Part shown: positions 1 to 12,190 of the stretch, in pieces
How the letters are laid out: each line of letters opens with the position of its first letter
Position numbering within the stretch: the first letter of the stretch is position 1
Source: Echinarachnius parma
Taxonomy: Eukaryota; Echinodermata; Echinoidea; Clypeasteroida; Echinarachniidae
Assembly: GCA_037951105.1 (NCBI GenBank)
Contig: JBAMJV010005523.1
Span: 108,501 to 172,500, forward strand
Length of the DNA: 64,000 nt
Direction of reading: 5' to 3'
Position numbers and translations under genes: made by a program
The notes under the pieces: generated by a model
Databases searched by the model: none
What the model was told of the DNA's origin: nothing
Seen by the model: only the letters and a program-made list of their open reading frames with translations

Positions 1-529
1 GACAGATATACTGTTTACTTCTATGACAAGCGAACAATCCTAAGTAACAGGCGAAAGTTGTGCCCGACATGGAGTCACAAAAAGCGACCCAGGAAGACAA
101 CTACTCAACCAAAATTACTCATCTTGATATTATCTTTCTCAGTGTAAGATTCCCCTCCCAGTGGAACTAATCATGTTGTCAAAATTATTCAGGAAATATT
201 CCGTACCGTTAATGGGTCACCCTGTCTAGTTGGAAATAGAGGCATCCACTCAAAAGCAAATCTGGTATGACTGTATGTGCACACACATTATAGTTGGAAT
301 AATGAATACTTATGTACATGTATACGTTCGTAATTAGTAACAGCAACAAATATGTTTCGTATGGTTGCCATGATACTACAGCATAAATGATGTTAGTTAT
401 AATTATTCAGATTAAAAGTAAAGAAAGGGACTTTGCCAGAAAGATCGTAGTTTTACTCGAAATAACCATAACCCTCAGGTTTCGTGTTTGGAAATGTATA
501 ATACCACCTCGAACCTAGATTGACTTGTT

Positions 530-3500
530 ATAAAGCCAAATTACTAGTTGTGTAATTAGTATAATATCATAATACAAATGTAAAAAAAACTACACTGAAC
601 GAAACAAACTTCATCCAATACCCATTACGATCTTGCACTGATCAAACTGCAATGCATGATATCGACTTCCTCAACTTATTGCGACATAATTAAATCATTC
701 TCAAAATTAGACCCCTAAAGGTCCTAACATCCATGGCGATCCTGCATTTATCTAAATTCATGGATTAATTAACGAGTCCAGTTAAACCTATGTAGTATGA
801 AACATCTTCAAAATGTATCAATCATACAACCACAAAGGGTCTAAATTGTCATCCTTCAGTGTCTATAATTTCATGCATATATAACACATCAGAAAATAAA
901 CCTCAAATTGTATTAATTATCAAACTACCAATATTTATGTCATCTATACATCAAGAATAAAACATTGACCGAAATGAACACTACATGGTCACATTTAACA
1001 GCAAAGCAACTATGTACAGTCATTGACACAAGCGTCGATTTTCACCGTTTGAATACAAGAAAAACACTTTTGTGTCACGAATAAAACAAACTTTAAAAAG
1101 TAAATTCCTCATTCCTTAAGATTGTATAATTATATAAAATATAAAAGCAAGCTTTTCCAAGTATTAGAGCATCATACATCGCTAAAAATAATTAGTTATT
1201 TTGTTGGTATTTGTTATATCCACCTATTAGCGAGAGTAGTATGCCAAATCAATGTTTTATGGTCAGGAAATGACCGAAAAGGCAAAGTAGCGATTGCTCA
1301 CTCATTGGCGTAGGTTTGTAAACATTTAAACAAACAATTGATAACCTTTAAAACAAATATATATCCTGATAACGAAGCGGCAAGTCAATTCGTTGCATAA
1401 TTATCATAATATCATAACACAAAGGATAAACTAAAATTAACCTTCAACAACATAATACACATTACGATCTTGCAGTGATCAAACTCCATTTTATTATTGA
1501 CTAGCCGACTAATTAATATATAAATCCTTCTCAAATTAATCCACTAAAGGTTTTAACATCAATGGCGATCCTGCATCTATCTAACTTCATGGATGAATAA
1601 GTAAGTCTAATAAACCTACGTAGTAAAGAAAACGTCTTCAAAAATGTAAACAAATTATATACAAAAGATCTCAAAATTCATCCTTTGAACATTGTCCATG
1701 GCGATTCTGCTTGCATTAGTATTTCGCGGCAATACCCAGTATGACATGATTCCATACATATTACACATCATTAAATATACCTCAAATTGTATCAATTATC
1801 CAACTACCAATCTTGCTGTCACATATACCATGTATACATCAAGAATAAAACATTGACCAAAATTAACATTAATTTGTTTAACAGCAAAGTAACTATGTAC
1901 AGTCATTGACACAAGCATTGATTTTCACCATTTGAATAAAGTAAAACACTTTTTTGTCACGAATAAAACAAATTACAAAAGTGAATTCCTCATTCCTAAA
2001 GATTGTGTATATAGTACATAAAAGTAAACTTTTACAAGTATTACAGCATTATCCATCACTATAATAGTTTAATTCTCTTGTCGGTATTTGGTATATCCAC
2101 TGATTAGCGAAAGTAGTATGACAAATCAATGTTATGTGGTCAAGAAATGAGCTAAATGGCAAAGAAGCAAATGTTTCACTCATTGGCATAGGTTTGTAAA
2201 CAGTTAAACAAAAAACGTCTAACCTTAAACAAAACATATATATCCTGATGACGAAGCGGCAAGTTAATTAGTTGCATAATTATTATAATATCATAGCACA
2301 AATGATAAACTAAAACTAATCTTCAACCAATACCCATTACGATCTTGCAGGGATCAAACCCCATTGTATGATATTGACTTGCCAACTTATTGATACATAA
2401 ATCCTTCTCAAATTAAACCACTAAAGGTCCTAACATCCATGGCGATCCCACATTTATCTAACTTCATGGATGAATTAATTATTCCAATTAAACCTATGTA
2501 GTATGAAACATCCTCAAAGAGAATAAATCATACAAGCACAAACGGTCTCAATTTTCATCCTTCAGTGTCCATGGCGATTCTGCTTATCAATCATATTAGG
2601 CGCTATATAAATCGAATATATTATTATTATTATTTATTCGTATTTCGCGGCAATACCCAGTATGAAATGATTCCATGGATATAACACATCAACAAATATA
2701 CCTCAAATTGTATTAATTATCCAACTACCAATCTTTCTGCCATCTATACATCTAGATTAAAACATTGACCAAAATGAACACTACATGGCACATTTAACAG
2801 CAAAGCACCTATGTACAGTAGAAGTAGAATATTTTGTGTCATGAAGAAAAAAGTGAATTCTTCATTTCTAAAGATTGCTTATATACTACACAAAAGCAAA
2901 CTTTCCAAGTATTAGAGCAGTATACATCACTATAGATAATTAATTATCTTGATGGTGTTTGGTATATCCATTGATTAGCGAGAGTATTATGACAATCAAT
3001 GTTTTCTGGTCAGGAAATGAGAGAAAATGCAAAGTGGCAATTGTTCACTCATTTGAAAAGGTTTGTAAATAGTTAAACAAAAGACGTCTAACCTTTAAAC
3101 AAAAAATATATCATGATGACGAAGCGGCAAGTTAATTAGTTGCACAATTATTATAATATCATAACAGGAAATGATAAACTAAAATTAACCTTCAACCAAT
3201 ACCCATTACGATCTTGCAGTGATCAAACTCCATTGTATTATATTGACTTGCCGACTTATTGATATATAAATCCTTTTCAAATTAAACCACTAAAGGTCCT
3301 AATATCCATGGTGATCCTGCATTTATCTAACTGTATGGATGAATTAAGTATTCCAATTAAACCTATGTAGTATGAAACATCTTCAAAATGTACAAATCAT
3401 ACAACCAAAAAAGATTTAAATTTTCATCCGTGAGTGTCCATAGTAATTCTGCTTTCTTTGGTAGTTCGCGGCACCACCCTGTATGAAATGGTTCCATGCA

Positions 3501-3960
3501 TACATAATTGTACATGGTTAGGGTTAGGGTATAAATGGTATAAATCTAGATTTCAAAAATGACCAACATTCCCACATTTAACAGCAAAGCAATTATGTAC
3601 AGTCATTCACACAAGCGTCAACTTTCACCGTTAATAGAAGCTTTCGAATCACGCGGGAAAAATACAAATTGGATTCATAATTCGTAAAGATTGTCTATAG
3701 TACATAAAAGCAAACTTGTTCAAGTATTGGAGCATTATACATCACTATATATACGCAATTCTCTTGCTGGTATTTGTTATATTTACTGCTCGTGATTTGC
3801 GAAAATTTACTGACAAATGAATCCTTTGTGGTGAAGAGCGAAAATTGAGCGAAAAGGCAAATGGCAATTGTTAATTCATTGGCATAAGGTTGTATACAGT
3901 TTTTTTTAAATATCACATTTAATCACCTCGATTTGGAACAAAATTACTCTATCGATAATA
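530..3960. repeat. About 0.87-kb tandem repeat array (A)
   Basis: Four AT-rich units recur with landmarks such as CCCATTACGATCTTGCA near 622, 1459, 2331 and 3201, so the spacing is about 840-870 bp. Other shared phrases are CCATGGCGATTCTGC, TATTTCGCGGCAA and GACGAAGCGGCAAGT. No open frame is conserved between units, so this looks like noncoding satellite-like sequence. Unit 3 carries a short LINE tail (GCGCTATATAAAT followed by ATT repeats) near 2605-2640. No gene is seen in 1-4100. Confidence 0.8.
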
Positions 3961-4180
3961 GAGACTGTCCTCCTTTTGCATGTTTTGCAAGCCAACATCG
4001 AGTGGCGAGATAAAAATGTTTATGAAAGAAAATGTCATTTAAGATAAAGTCTGAGAAGGATAGCAATTACTAATACATTTTTGTGGTTTAAGCAGTGTAT
4101 TGATATTTAGTTCTTGAAATAATAAAGTATATATCTTCCATCTATTTATGTGGCGCCATCAATAAGAGGTGTTGATGCAC

Positions 4181-4351
4181 TCGTCGCTTGAAAGATTGAA
4201 CCCCATCGTCGTCGATCTCTTCGACTATAATGCCTGATGTATTCCAAAGAGGGACTGATGGGTGAAACAAAACTCCTGCCTGTTGAGCGAGTTCTAGAGG
4301 CGGGTATTGTGATGGCATGTATCAGCATTGCCCTGCTGTTGAGATTATTTC
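4181..4351 (-). pseudogene. Coiled-coil gene exon 3, copy A, with premature stop
   Basis: This is the counterpart of the open exon at 54150-54329. The acceptor is good (TTTTCTTTCAG before GAAATAATC). Read in the phase that is open in copy B, codon 10 is TGA where B has CGA, a C-to-T change at a CpG. Beyond the stop the frame still encodes related residues ending IDDDGVQSFKRR, against IDDYGVQSFKRR in B. It is 9 bp shorter than B and its donor is weaker (GTGCATC against GTAAAT). The exon is therefore coding-derived and probably dead in this copy, unless the stop is an assembly error. Confidence 0.65.
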
Positions 4352-4390
4352 CTGAAAGAAAAAAATGAAAACAATTTCAGCATGAAATAG

Positions 4391-4933
4391 TTAAAGGGGT
4401 AGTTTAGTTTTGGTAGAGAGGGCGCTGCACATCGCAATTTTTTGTGAGGTAATTAAAAACTGAGTGTCAAATTTGAGAGAACATGCAATTTTAATGGCAG
4501 AATAAACTTTATTTGGTCGAAATCGGCCCACAAACGGCTGAAATATCAATAAATGTATCTGATCTTATAATTATTTGGGGCCCAAATAATTAACGGTTTT
4601 TTCAAAAAATTCAAAAAAATGCTTCCACTTTTTCAAAAAATTTCGAAAATGTTATTTAAGTAGTTGTTGATGTTCTCTCTATAAAATCAGTCTGGTAATA
4701 AAACATCACATGCATTATTGTGTATGGAAAATGGTTGAAACTGACGCTTTTAAAAAAGCGCCCTCTCGTGATCAAAATGGCTCTTTTTGAATGATAACAT
4801 GCTTTTTACTTAGTCATTTTGCAAGTTTGTATACTTTTCGAGCATAGTGGAGTTATTACTATTAGTTTTTAAGGTTATTGTCCAGGTTTGGTTACTAACG
4901 TTGAGCCTTACCAAAACTAAACTACCCCTTTAA
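4391..4933. mobile_element. 543-bp MITE, TTAA type (family i)
   Basis: The element begins TTAAAGGGGTAGTTTAGTTT and ends with the inverse ending CTACCCCTTTAA, giving terminal inverted repeats of about 20 bp and TTAA at both ends. It has no coding capacity. Block B has the empty site at about 54370, reading AGTTGAACTCGATC where A has the element. Other copies lie at 9462-10008, 18516-19045 and 25502-26047. The TTAAAGGRR-like end resembles the T2/Kolobok type; piggyBac is the alternative. Confidence 0.85.
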
Positions 4934-5031
4934 ACTCGATCTTGATTTTTTCCGGCAACGGTGTTAACAATCCTATCAAAATGTAAGTAATTATTTGTTT
5001 AGTAACAATGTCCAGTGTTGATTGAATCTAC

Positions 5032-5086
5032 CGTGGTCCATGCATATTGTTCATGGCTCTTCATCAAAAACAGTTTTCGCGATAAG
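5032..5086 (-). CDS. Coiled-coil gene exon 2, copy A
   Basis: This 55-bp exon has one leading base and 18 codons, ending phase 0 at a donor GTAGAT. It encodes LSRKLFLMKSHEQYAWTT, and block B encodes the same with four changes (54467-54521). The reading frame fits exon 1 (ends with two bases) and exon 3 (starts at phase 0), so the three exons chain without a shift. The residues look helical and charged, as in a coiled coil. No protein family can be named firmly. Confidence 0.5.
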
Positions 5087-5134
5087 CTAGACTACATCAA
5101 TACCTGAAAATCAAGAAGAACTTCGTCAATAATA

Positions 5135-6134
5135 ACTGACGATTTTCACGACGACTCGCAACGACTCGCAACGATTTACTAGAACGAATCGACTCGATTT
5201 AACAACGAATTGGGAATAATTGTACGGCGATTCAAGACGAATATTCGTTCTTCGTCGTTGTTCGCACGGGCGTAGCGAGTTACGTAATACCCATTCAACT
5301 GGGGGGGGGGGGGGGGGGATGGATGAATATATCACCCCCCCCCCCCCCCCCCACTTGAATGGGTATCAATGTCATGTCTACGCCCATGCTTGTTCGACGA
5401 GTCAGTTCGTCCTTCTTTTGTCTTTAACCAAATGCGTTTGAAAAATCGTGGCAGAAAAAATGTTGTGGTCCCATAGTGGCGATTTTTTACAACGAATTAT
5501 CATTCGTGGAAAAAATCGCTTGAGTCGTTGCGAGTCGTTGTAATTCGTTCTTCGAACCGTTGCGCATCGCGAAGAACGCCATGAATCGTGTTAGCACAAC
5601 GAATGTTTTGAACCGGTTCAAAACTATCGCCATGTCGCAACGATTTCCTCACATTCTTTTCATGGAACAATCGGGCAGTGCACAATATGAACAATCGGAC
5701 TTATTTGAGTCAGTTCCATGGGCGTAGATCTGTCATTGATACCTTTCAACAGGGGGATGATCTATTCATTCACCCCCCCCCCCCCCCCCTCGCGATGAAT
5801 AGGTATTACGTAAGTCTCTACGACCATGGTCAGTTAAAAAAAACGGACAGCGGCGATCTTCACAACGAAGCCATACGAGTTGCAACGAATTGCAACGATG
5901 TGGAAAGACTTGACACGAATATGCAACGGTAAATACAATGATTTTTGGTGAAAATCGTCGTGGCGTGGAGATTGTTTTGAACAGTTGAAGACGGCGATTT
6001 TGGCTCCGCTTTCACGATTTTCTTCACGATGCGCAACGGTTTTTGGGGAAGAACCGATACGATGTAACACGATGCAACACGACCAAATCGTTGCGATTCG
6101 CCGTGAAAATCGTCAGTATGGGACTGGGCCTTAA
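5135..6134. mobile_element. Foldback-type DNA element with CGCAACGA repeats
   Basis: This insertion of about 1 kb is missing from block B. Its left side begins CTGACGATTTTCACG and its right side ends CGTGAAAATCGTCAG, then ATGGGACTGGGCCTTAA. The body holds many diverged copies of short words such as ACGACTCGCAACGA in both orientations. The left terminus seems truncated relative to the right. The right end abuts TTAA. Two poly-G/poly-C hairpins sit inside (about 5277-5390 and 5719-5833). Short open frames here are low-complexity artefacts. Confidence 0.7.
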
Positions 6135-6149
6135 TACAAAATTGTGCAC

Positions 6150-6445
6150 GTGTTGATTTGTTAAAATAATGATTAGATGGGTCATCAACAACAATTTTGA
6201 AACCTCTTTTGAATTTTTTTTGAAAAATTGTAATCATTTAATAATTTTTTGTTTAAATATCGAATAAATCTGGGGCCCAGATTTATTCCGAACCAATATA
6301 TTTATTGATATTTCAGCTATTTCTGAACCGATTTTGATCAAATCAAGTTTATTCTGTCAAATTTGACACTCAGTTTTTTCATTAGGCCTATGTCAAAACA
6401 AATTATTTTGTGCAGCGCCCTCTATACAAAAACTGAACTAAAATT
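6150..6445. mobile_element. Fragment of family i/ii MITE
   Basis: The sequence matches the inner part and one end (GCGCCCTCTATACAAAAACTGAAC) of the TTAA MITEs in reverse orientation. The other end is absent. Confidence 0.6.
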
Positions 6446-6703
6446 ATTATGTATAATAGAAATAGCTACACTTTTAACCAAAATTAAATGTTGTATTAAA
6501 CAAATGAGTGTCTTAATTGTGCATATAAAATAATGGTTTCCAAATCCAACTGTAAATTTAAAGTTAAACTTAGGATCTTTATGAAACACCCCCGGTCATG
6601 TTACTGTACTTAGTTTAAGTGTAAGCAAACACATGACCAATGCATTTTAAAGATCTAAAAAACTAATCCGGAAAGGAAAGACACAAAATGTATGAATAAT
6701 TAC

Positions 6704-6779
6704 CATAATCTACGTTGATCTAGTAACCTGTTCCATTGCTTCTTAATGTTGATGGCCGTCTTCCTCATGTTTACTGGGT
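6704..6779 (-). CDS. Coiled-coil gene exon 1, copy A
   Basis: This is a 76-bp exon with two leading and two trailing bases around 24 codons. It encodes a charged helical stretch containing MRKTAINIKKQWNRLLDQRR. The acceptor is ATTTAATTTAG; the donor is GTAATTATT here and a stronger GTAAGTATT in block B. Only two or three bases differ from B over the whole exon, which argues for coding constraint or recent duplication. The pattern resembles the coiled-coil segment of TRIM-like proteins, but no RING or B-box is visible, so that is only a suggestion. Confidence 0.6.
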
Positions 6780-7275
6780 CTAAATTAAATAAGGAAACGG
6801 AAACCATTTTGCTAAGAATGATATGTTATAACATTATAACTGATACATATTTCGTTCTTCTAAATAATGACGTAAAATGTTTTGATGGACATACGTTGAA
6901 TCATGGGTCCATGGTTGAACCAATGCTCCTGAAGCAAGAAAGATTGTTGTAAAATGTCATACCAGTGGCGCAGCGTGGCCAGAAAGAATGGGCACGTTAT
7001 TTGTCGGGGCACACACTATGTATTTTTGTATTTTCCCGTTTACTCGAGAATCTTTTTTTTTGTTTTGTTAGTTGTGAGGTTTTGCTTAGTTTTGAAACAG
7101 TGTGGGAGTAACCTTGGTAAGGTCATCTGGATAAGAATTACTTCCCTCCAAATGCTCGCATTGTGAAATTCAGATTTAAAAAAATGTATTTGTCCTCGTC
7201 TCGCGGCATCGAGACGCTCAGACCATAATTTGACTCCGGGCTTTGAATCTATTCCTACCAAGCAAGAGGCCGCTA

Positions 7276-7661
7276 TTAAAGGGATAGTTGAGTTTTGGTA
7301 GAGAGGGCGCTAGACTACTTTTTTTTGTGAGGTAATGAAAAAGTAGGCTAAGTGTAAAATTTGCAAGAGCATAATATTTAAATAATAAAATCATCTTTGT
7401 TTGATCAAAATCGGTTCAGAGACGGCTGAAATATCCATAAATATAACAATTTGTAATAAAGCCCCACAATATTTCATTCAAAATGGTTTAAACCGATGAG
7501 TGTTTAGAATGATAACATGATCTTGACTACGTCATTTGTAATTTTGTGTTCCTTTCTAGTTATAACTATTAGTTTGTAATGTAATGATGCAGGTTTGGGT
7601 TACTAAAATTCAGTTTCACCAAAACTGTACTCTCCTTACCAAAACTCAACTATCTCTTTAA
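7276..7661. mobile_element. 378-bp MITE with TTAA target duplication (family ii)
   Basis: TTAA at 7276-7279 and 7658-7661 flank a body that begins AGGGATAGTTGAGTTTTGG and ends with the inverse, CCAAAACTCAACTATCTCT. Block B at 56772-56790 reads CCGCTATTAACTTTC, the exact uninterrupted site. This proves a 4-bp TTAA duplication for this family. There is no open frame. Confidence 0.9.
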
Positions 7662-7754
7662 CTTTCAAAAACACCGCGCGGGCAACGACGTACTATACGC
7701 GTACTAGATCCCAGATCCAAACCACACCGCATAACCACATTACGAATCGCCCGC

Positions 7755-7890
7755 ACAAACAAAATTTATTTGCTTATGAATTGTATGTAAATATAATTGC
7801 TCTTATGTTTTGATTGTAAAGCGCATTGATAGTTCTTACCAGTTCTTAAATGCGCTATATAAAAATCAGCTATTATTATTTTGTATTATT
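7755..7890 (+). mobile_element. Short LINE/SINE 3' end
   Basis: The phrases TTGTAAAGCGCATTGA and AAATGCGCTATATAAA, followed by a TATTATT tail, are typical of the 3' end of L2/CR1-like LINEs and the SINEs that use them. The segment is absent at the matching place in block B (near 56878), so it was inserted after duplication or lost from B. Confidence 0.65.
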
Positions 7891-8687
7891 ATATGAAAAG
7901 CCGAACTCCGTTTCTCCCCCGATCCAAACAGAGTGTAATCATGGTAATGCGTCGCTATTGAATTACACGACCGTGGACGGTCGGGGGTCGGTCGACCCAT
8001 TATATATGCAGTAAGCGATCGGACTTACCTGGCTAAGGAAAGGCTGAACGGCAGTGTACCCTCGCCGCCCCGAACTTTTCAATTTCATCTTGATTTTTGA
8101 GAATTTAGTCATATTTAGACCGAATTATGCAAGTATAGTTTTTTGCATTTGGTATTTCAGCAATATTTTCTCATGTTCAAGGGCAAGCTGAACAGCTCAT
8201 TTGTAAAATAATATTTACAAACCTCGTTTGTATTGTTTATGCCAAATTATTGGAGTCACATACGTATACGAGACCCCACTCCGTTAAAACTAATGTGCGT
8301 ATTTTTTAGAGCATAGAAAGACATTTGTTGCCAATACAAATTGATAGCGTGGACTTGGCATAGACATGACGGGTATACCGCTCGTGTAACCTAGATGGTC
8401 AGAAACCCTACCTATACGCTTTACGAGAAAGATCCAATTACAAGAAAGATCCATTTACCGTATGTGGGCCTCTCTCGTATATTATGGATCTAAGAGCGGA
8501 AAGGGGGAGGTAAATTCATTACGGCTCAATCTGGATGAGTTGCGACGTATATATGACGTCGCTAGATTCCCTCAACGTGACTGAGTATATATATATTGTT
8601 TTGTTTTAAGGTGAAATAGTAAGATATATTTTAGGTTAACCAGAAGTAATTATATTTTTGTTTAACAATGCAATAAAAATGTGTTCC

Positions 8688-8979
8688 TTACGTGTAGTCC
8701 TCCGCCAGGTATTTGGCAGCGATTGTTGAGGGACCAACGCGGTTGAGGACCTTGCGCAAAGGGTCGCGGTTGTTCGCTCCCGTTCGATTTCTCCATAGAA
8801 GCAAAGCGGGGTATGCCGCAAGTACATAACTTCCTTCTTGAGCCGTTACGATAGCATCGAGCTCAGCTTTGGTGATGTCCATAGCAAAACCAAGTGCGAT
8901 GTACTTGTCCTGAGTCACTATGTTGTAGGATAAGTCCCTAAGCACCTGAGAAGGTACGTCTTCAGGTGTTGTCAAAGCC
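8688..8979 (-). CDS. Death-domain exon A1
   Basis: The acceptor at 8980-8981 (AAAATACAG) leaves one leading base, then about 96 codons of a Death-fold domain. Landmarks in order are VPSQVLRDLSYNI, YIALGFAMDITKAELDAI, the LLLWRNRTG region around the conserved Trp, and PLRKVLNRVG...IAAKYL. Death domains mediate homotypic contacts in apoptotic and innate-immune complexes. It ends DYT then TAA. The same bases (CTACAC/GTAAGG) also form a good splice donor, so it is either a terminal or an internal exon. Block B encodes it with about six residue changes (57684-57975). Confidence 0.8.
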
Positions 8980-9039
8980 CTGTATTTTACATAGAGTGAA
9001 TCAGACAATAAATGACAATTTCAAGCAAAGAAAGACCTC

Positions 9040-9461
9040 TAAATAATTGATTACAGGAATTCGTTAATCCTATGCGTGATGCTATTTTTGTGAACCATTT
9101 TGCACAATATGCTGCATGCACACTAGACCAAAAATTAGTCTTTCTCAGGGGCCGCGGAAGCGGGGGGGGGGGGGGGTGGGGGCTGGTGGGCTGCAGCGTG
9201 TTGTTAACTCAGGATCACAACTTCACATAAAAAAAACTGTTCATACTGAGATTTGTACTGAGGGCTGGAGTTGTGCGTGTGCGCCTTGACTACCATTGCC
9301 GATTGCGCTAGCGCTTTCTAGCAAACGAGTACCATGCCCTGTGTTATCAAGGATCTTGCACGCGCGGTCACTTAAACTGCCTTTCACTCGGCCTAAAAGG
9401 ATTTATGACATCGAGGCGTTAAGTTCCCGATATCTTACTTATTATTTAATTTTCCTTCCAA
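9040..9461. other. Unassigned intergenic sequence
   Basis: No coding exon is recognised. A poly-G run (9161-9176) and mixed sequence lie between the Death exon and a MITE. Correspondence with block B is lost from about 9050. Confidence 0.5.
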
Positions 9462-10008
9462 TTAAAGGGGTAGTTTAGTTTTAGTAGAGAGGACGCTGCA
9501 CATCACAATTTTTAGTGAGGTAATGAAAAACTGAGTGTCGAATTTGAGAGAACATGCAATTTTAATGGCAGAATAAACTTTATTTGGTCAAAATCGACCC
9601 AGAAACGGCTGAAATATCCATAAATATATCTGATCTTATAATTATTTGGGGCCCAAATAATTAGATGATTTTTTCAAAAAATTAAAAAAATGCTTGCACT
9701 TTTTCAAAAATATTCAAAAGCGTTTTTTAAATAGTTGTTGATGATCTCTCTATTTAATCATTATTTCAATAAAACATCACATGCATAATTTTGTATGAAA
9801 AATGGTTGTAACCAATGCCTTTTTAGAAAGCGCCCTCTTGTGTTGTAATGCCTCTTTTTGAATAATAACGGACTTTTTACTTAGTCATTTGTAATTTTGT
9901 ATACCTTTCGAGCATGGTGGAGTTATAACTATTAGTTTATAATGTTACTGTCCACGTTTGGTTACTAAAGTTCAGCCTTACCAAAACTGTACTACCCCAG
10001 GCCTTTAA
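9462..10008. mobile_element. TTAA MITE, family i
   Basis: TTAAAGGGGTAGTTTAGTTT at the left and ACTACCCCAGGCCTTTAA at the right mark a full-length but slightly altered copy of the element at 4391-4933, in the same orientation. The internal sequence (TTATTTGGGGCCCAAATAATTA) is shared. Noncoding. Confidence 0.8.
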
Positions 10009-10488
10009 GTGCTTCGTATTGCACACGAGCGCAGTAAAATGCCAAACTGAGAAGTTCAAAGTACGAAATGACCGAGCTGCGTTACCAAGTGGCGACCGAG
10101 TTGCCCATATAGATTGTGCACCTACAAATCTAGCCGGATTGCTTCAACACAGTACGAACACATTAGAGTTCCGACTGGGGATGAAGGTGGCTGGTATGAC
10201 GTCATAATATTAAAGGAGATCCCATATCGTGGTGGATTTTGCTTAATACATGTACACTAGCTCAATGTTATGGAGTGCGCGCAAACTAGCCTATTATCAC
10301 CCGCGGTCAAGCTTCCTCACCCATGATGATTTATACGAGGGGCAAACAAGTCACCGGAAGAGAAGGTAGCTAGCTACGGTATCTTACAGCTGATATTCAT
10401 AAAATGATATCCAATATGTAAGAGCAAAATGAGGAAAGTACACACTTGCGATATAGATCCATTTACCACAAGTGGACCTTTATCTGTT

Positions 10489-10690
10489 AAGGGATTGTTG
10501 AGTTTTGGTATAGAGGGCGCTACACAACATAACTTTTTGTGAGATAGTGAAAAACTGAGTGTCCAATTCGAAAAAGCATGCAATTTTAACATGTTTGATG
10601 ACAAAATTAACTGTATTCGATCAAAATCGGTTCAGAATTTTGGCTGAAATATCCATAAACATAACCATTTGTACTAATTGTCGGGCTTTC
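10489..10690. mobile_element. Truncated TTAA MITE (family ii)
   Basis: It starts TTAAGGGATTGTTGAGTTTT and follows the family ii body for about 200 bp, then stops without the second inverted repeat. Confidence 0.65.
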
Positions 10691-10915
10691 ACTAACTCAT
10701 TGGACTGATTTGTACACGGTTTCGACGATCCAGTGGATAACATCTGAACACTTCAATCGTAAATATCTTTTTAACGAAAGGGAAATTCGAAAAACCCGAA
10801 ACCTGTCCCATACTTTTACTGTTAATACGAATACAGCAAGGTATGCGGGAACCGCTATAATTCTAATTGAATGTTGAGGATTTGGACAATGTAAGTCACT
10901 TACTCCTAATTTTAA
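10690..10915. repeat. Dispersed repeat, family D
   Basis: Shared phrases (CAATCGTAAATATCTTT, GAAATTCGAAAAACCCGAAACCTGTC) recur at about 20040-20160, 24700-24830 and 55860-56010. Full copies appear to begin TTAAAG(T/G)GA and end near GTTACTAGATCCA. Here the repeat is interrupted by the element at 10916-11602. Confidence 0.6.
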
Positions 10916-11606
10916 AGGTTCCCTGAAATCCAAATGCAAGTTGCCTTCAAATATTGTGTATTAGTGTATACACTATACATCAACTATTTGTTAAAGTATC
11001 CTTAATATTGTTGGCATCATTGCAAATGGAATGTTACAATCGTCCTAATAATTCATATTACTTTTCAAAAATCTGCTATCAAAAGTTATGAAATTGCTAC
11101 CCGTGTTTTGCCTTTGATCAGCCCGCTGTGTGCTGGTACGATTCGTGACGTAGCAAGTAGGGTGATCGCTTAATATCAGTGCCTTTCTTGTCCTTGTCAT
11201 GGTTGAGCCTATCTGACATAGGAACTGTTATTGAAATTGAGAGTTTGTCAGTTAGAATAGTATTCAAACATGTGATGCTATTGTGAGCAAGCCCTCAATT
11301 ACTGAAGAAATTAAGAATACAGGGTGGAATGCAACTTCTCCGAAGGTGAGGTCTTTTGTTCATCTCCAGTTAGCATGGTTAGTTGACCAGTGATTGAGAG
11401 ATGACGTCACAATGGGTTATTAATCTGGAGAGTTTTTTTATTTGAAAGATGGGCCTTGGCAAGCTGAAACAAGAATAAATACTAAAAATGTTTTAGAATA
11501 TACAACACATAAATGTAGGTCAAATAGTTAACAAAATATAGTTGATGTATAAACTAATACACAATAGTTGAAGGCAAATTGCAACAGGATTTCAGGGAAC
11601 CTTTAA
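10912..11606. mobile_element. 687-bp TIR element with TTAA ends
   Basis: TTAA at 10912-10915 and 11603-11606 flank long inverted repeats: AGGTTCCCTGAAATCC at the left, with its inverse GGATTTCAGGGAACCT at the right. The inverted pairing extends inwards about 90 bp through the TAATACACAATA and ATACACTATACATCAACTA words. No open frame is convincing. It is nested in a family D repeat. Confidence 0.75.
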
Positions 11607-11749
11607 AGTGGATCTAGACGGTAAGAGCGGAAAGGTGGAAATAAATTCACTACGAGCCAATCTAAATGGAATGTAACGCCTATATGATGTATTGATTAAC
11701 TGAAGTATTGATTTTTTTCGGAAAAAACAATGCAATATAAATGCGTTCC

Positions 11750-12041
11750 TTACGTGTAGTCCACCGTCAGGTGTATGTCTGCGATTCTTGAGAGACCAAC
11801 GCGATCGAGGACCCGGCGCAGAGGGTTTCGGTTGTACACTCCGGTCCGATTTTGCCACAAGTGCAAAGCGTTGAATGTAGCATGTTCAGATTTCTTTTCT
11901 TTCTCGGTGAAGATAGCCTTGAGCTTAGATAGGGTGAAGTCCATAGCAAGACCAAGTGCGATGTACTCGTCGTGTGTCACTATGACGTAGGATATCTTCT
12001 CAAGCACAGACGAGGGTACGTCATCAGGTGGTATCAAAGCC
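11750..12041 (-). CDS. Death-domain exon A2
   Basis: This is a paralogue of the exon at 8688, upstream of it in the direction of transcription. One leading base follows the acceptor (AAAACACAG), then a Death domain: VPSSVLEKISYVIVTHDEY, ALGLAMDF, the LHLWQNRTG region and PLRRVLDRVG. It ends VDYT TAA, with the same stop-or-donor ambiguity (ACACGTAAGG). The partner in block B is 61981-62272, about 17 residues different, so this pair has diverged more than the A1/B1 pair. A nearby shared phrase (AAGAGCGGAAAG) after each exon shows local tandem duplication. Confidence 0.8.
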
Positions 12042-12190
12042 CTGTGTTTTACACAAGAGTGGTAATAATTTGGTAATAAAATCAGACAGTAAATTACAGT
12101 TGAAGCAAACAAGAACTCTTGTTTAGTTGGAGGCAGTTCGGATGCGTAAGGCAAGGCGTCAAACAGAGGCAGCGGGATCCCGCAGTCGCC

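Noticed and set aside
7130-7185. Small exon-like stretch encoding SYPDDLTK on the minus strand
   Set aside because: Open in both blocks, but the donor is lost in B and the acceptor context is weak; not enough support.
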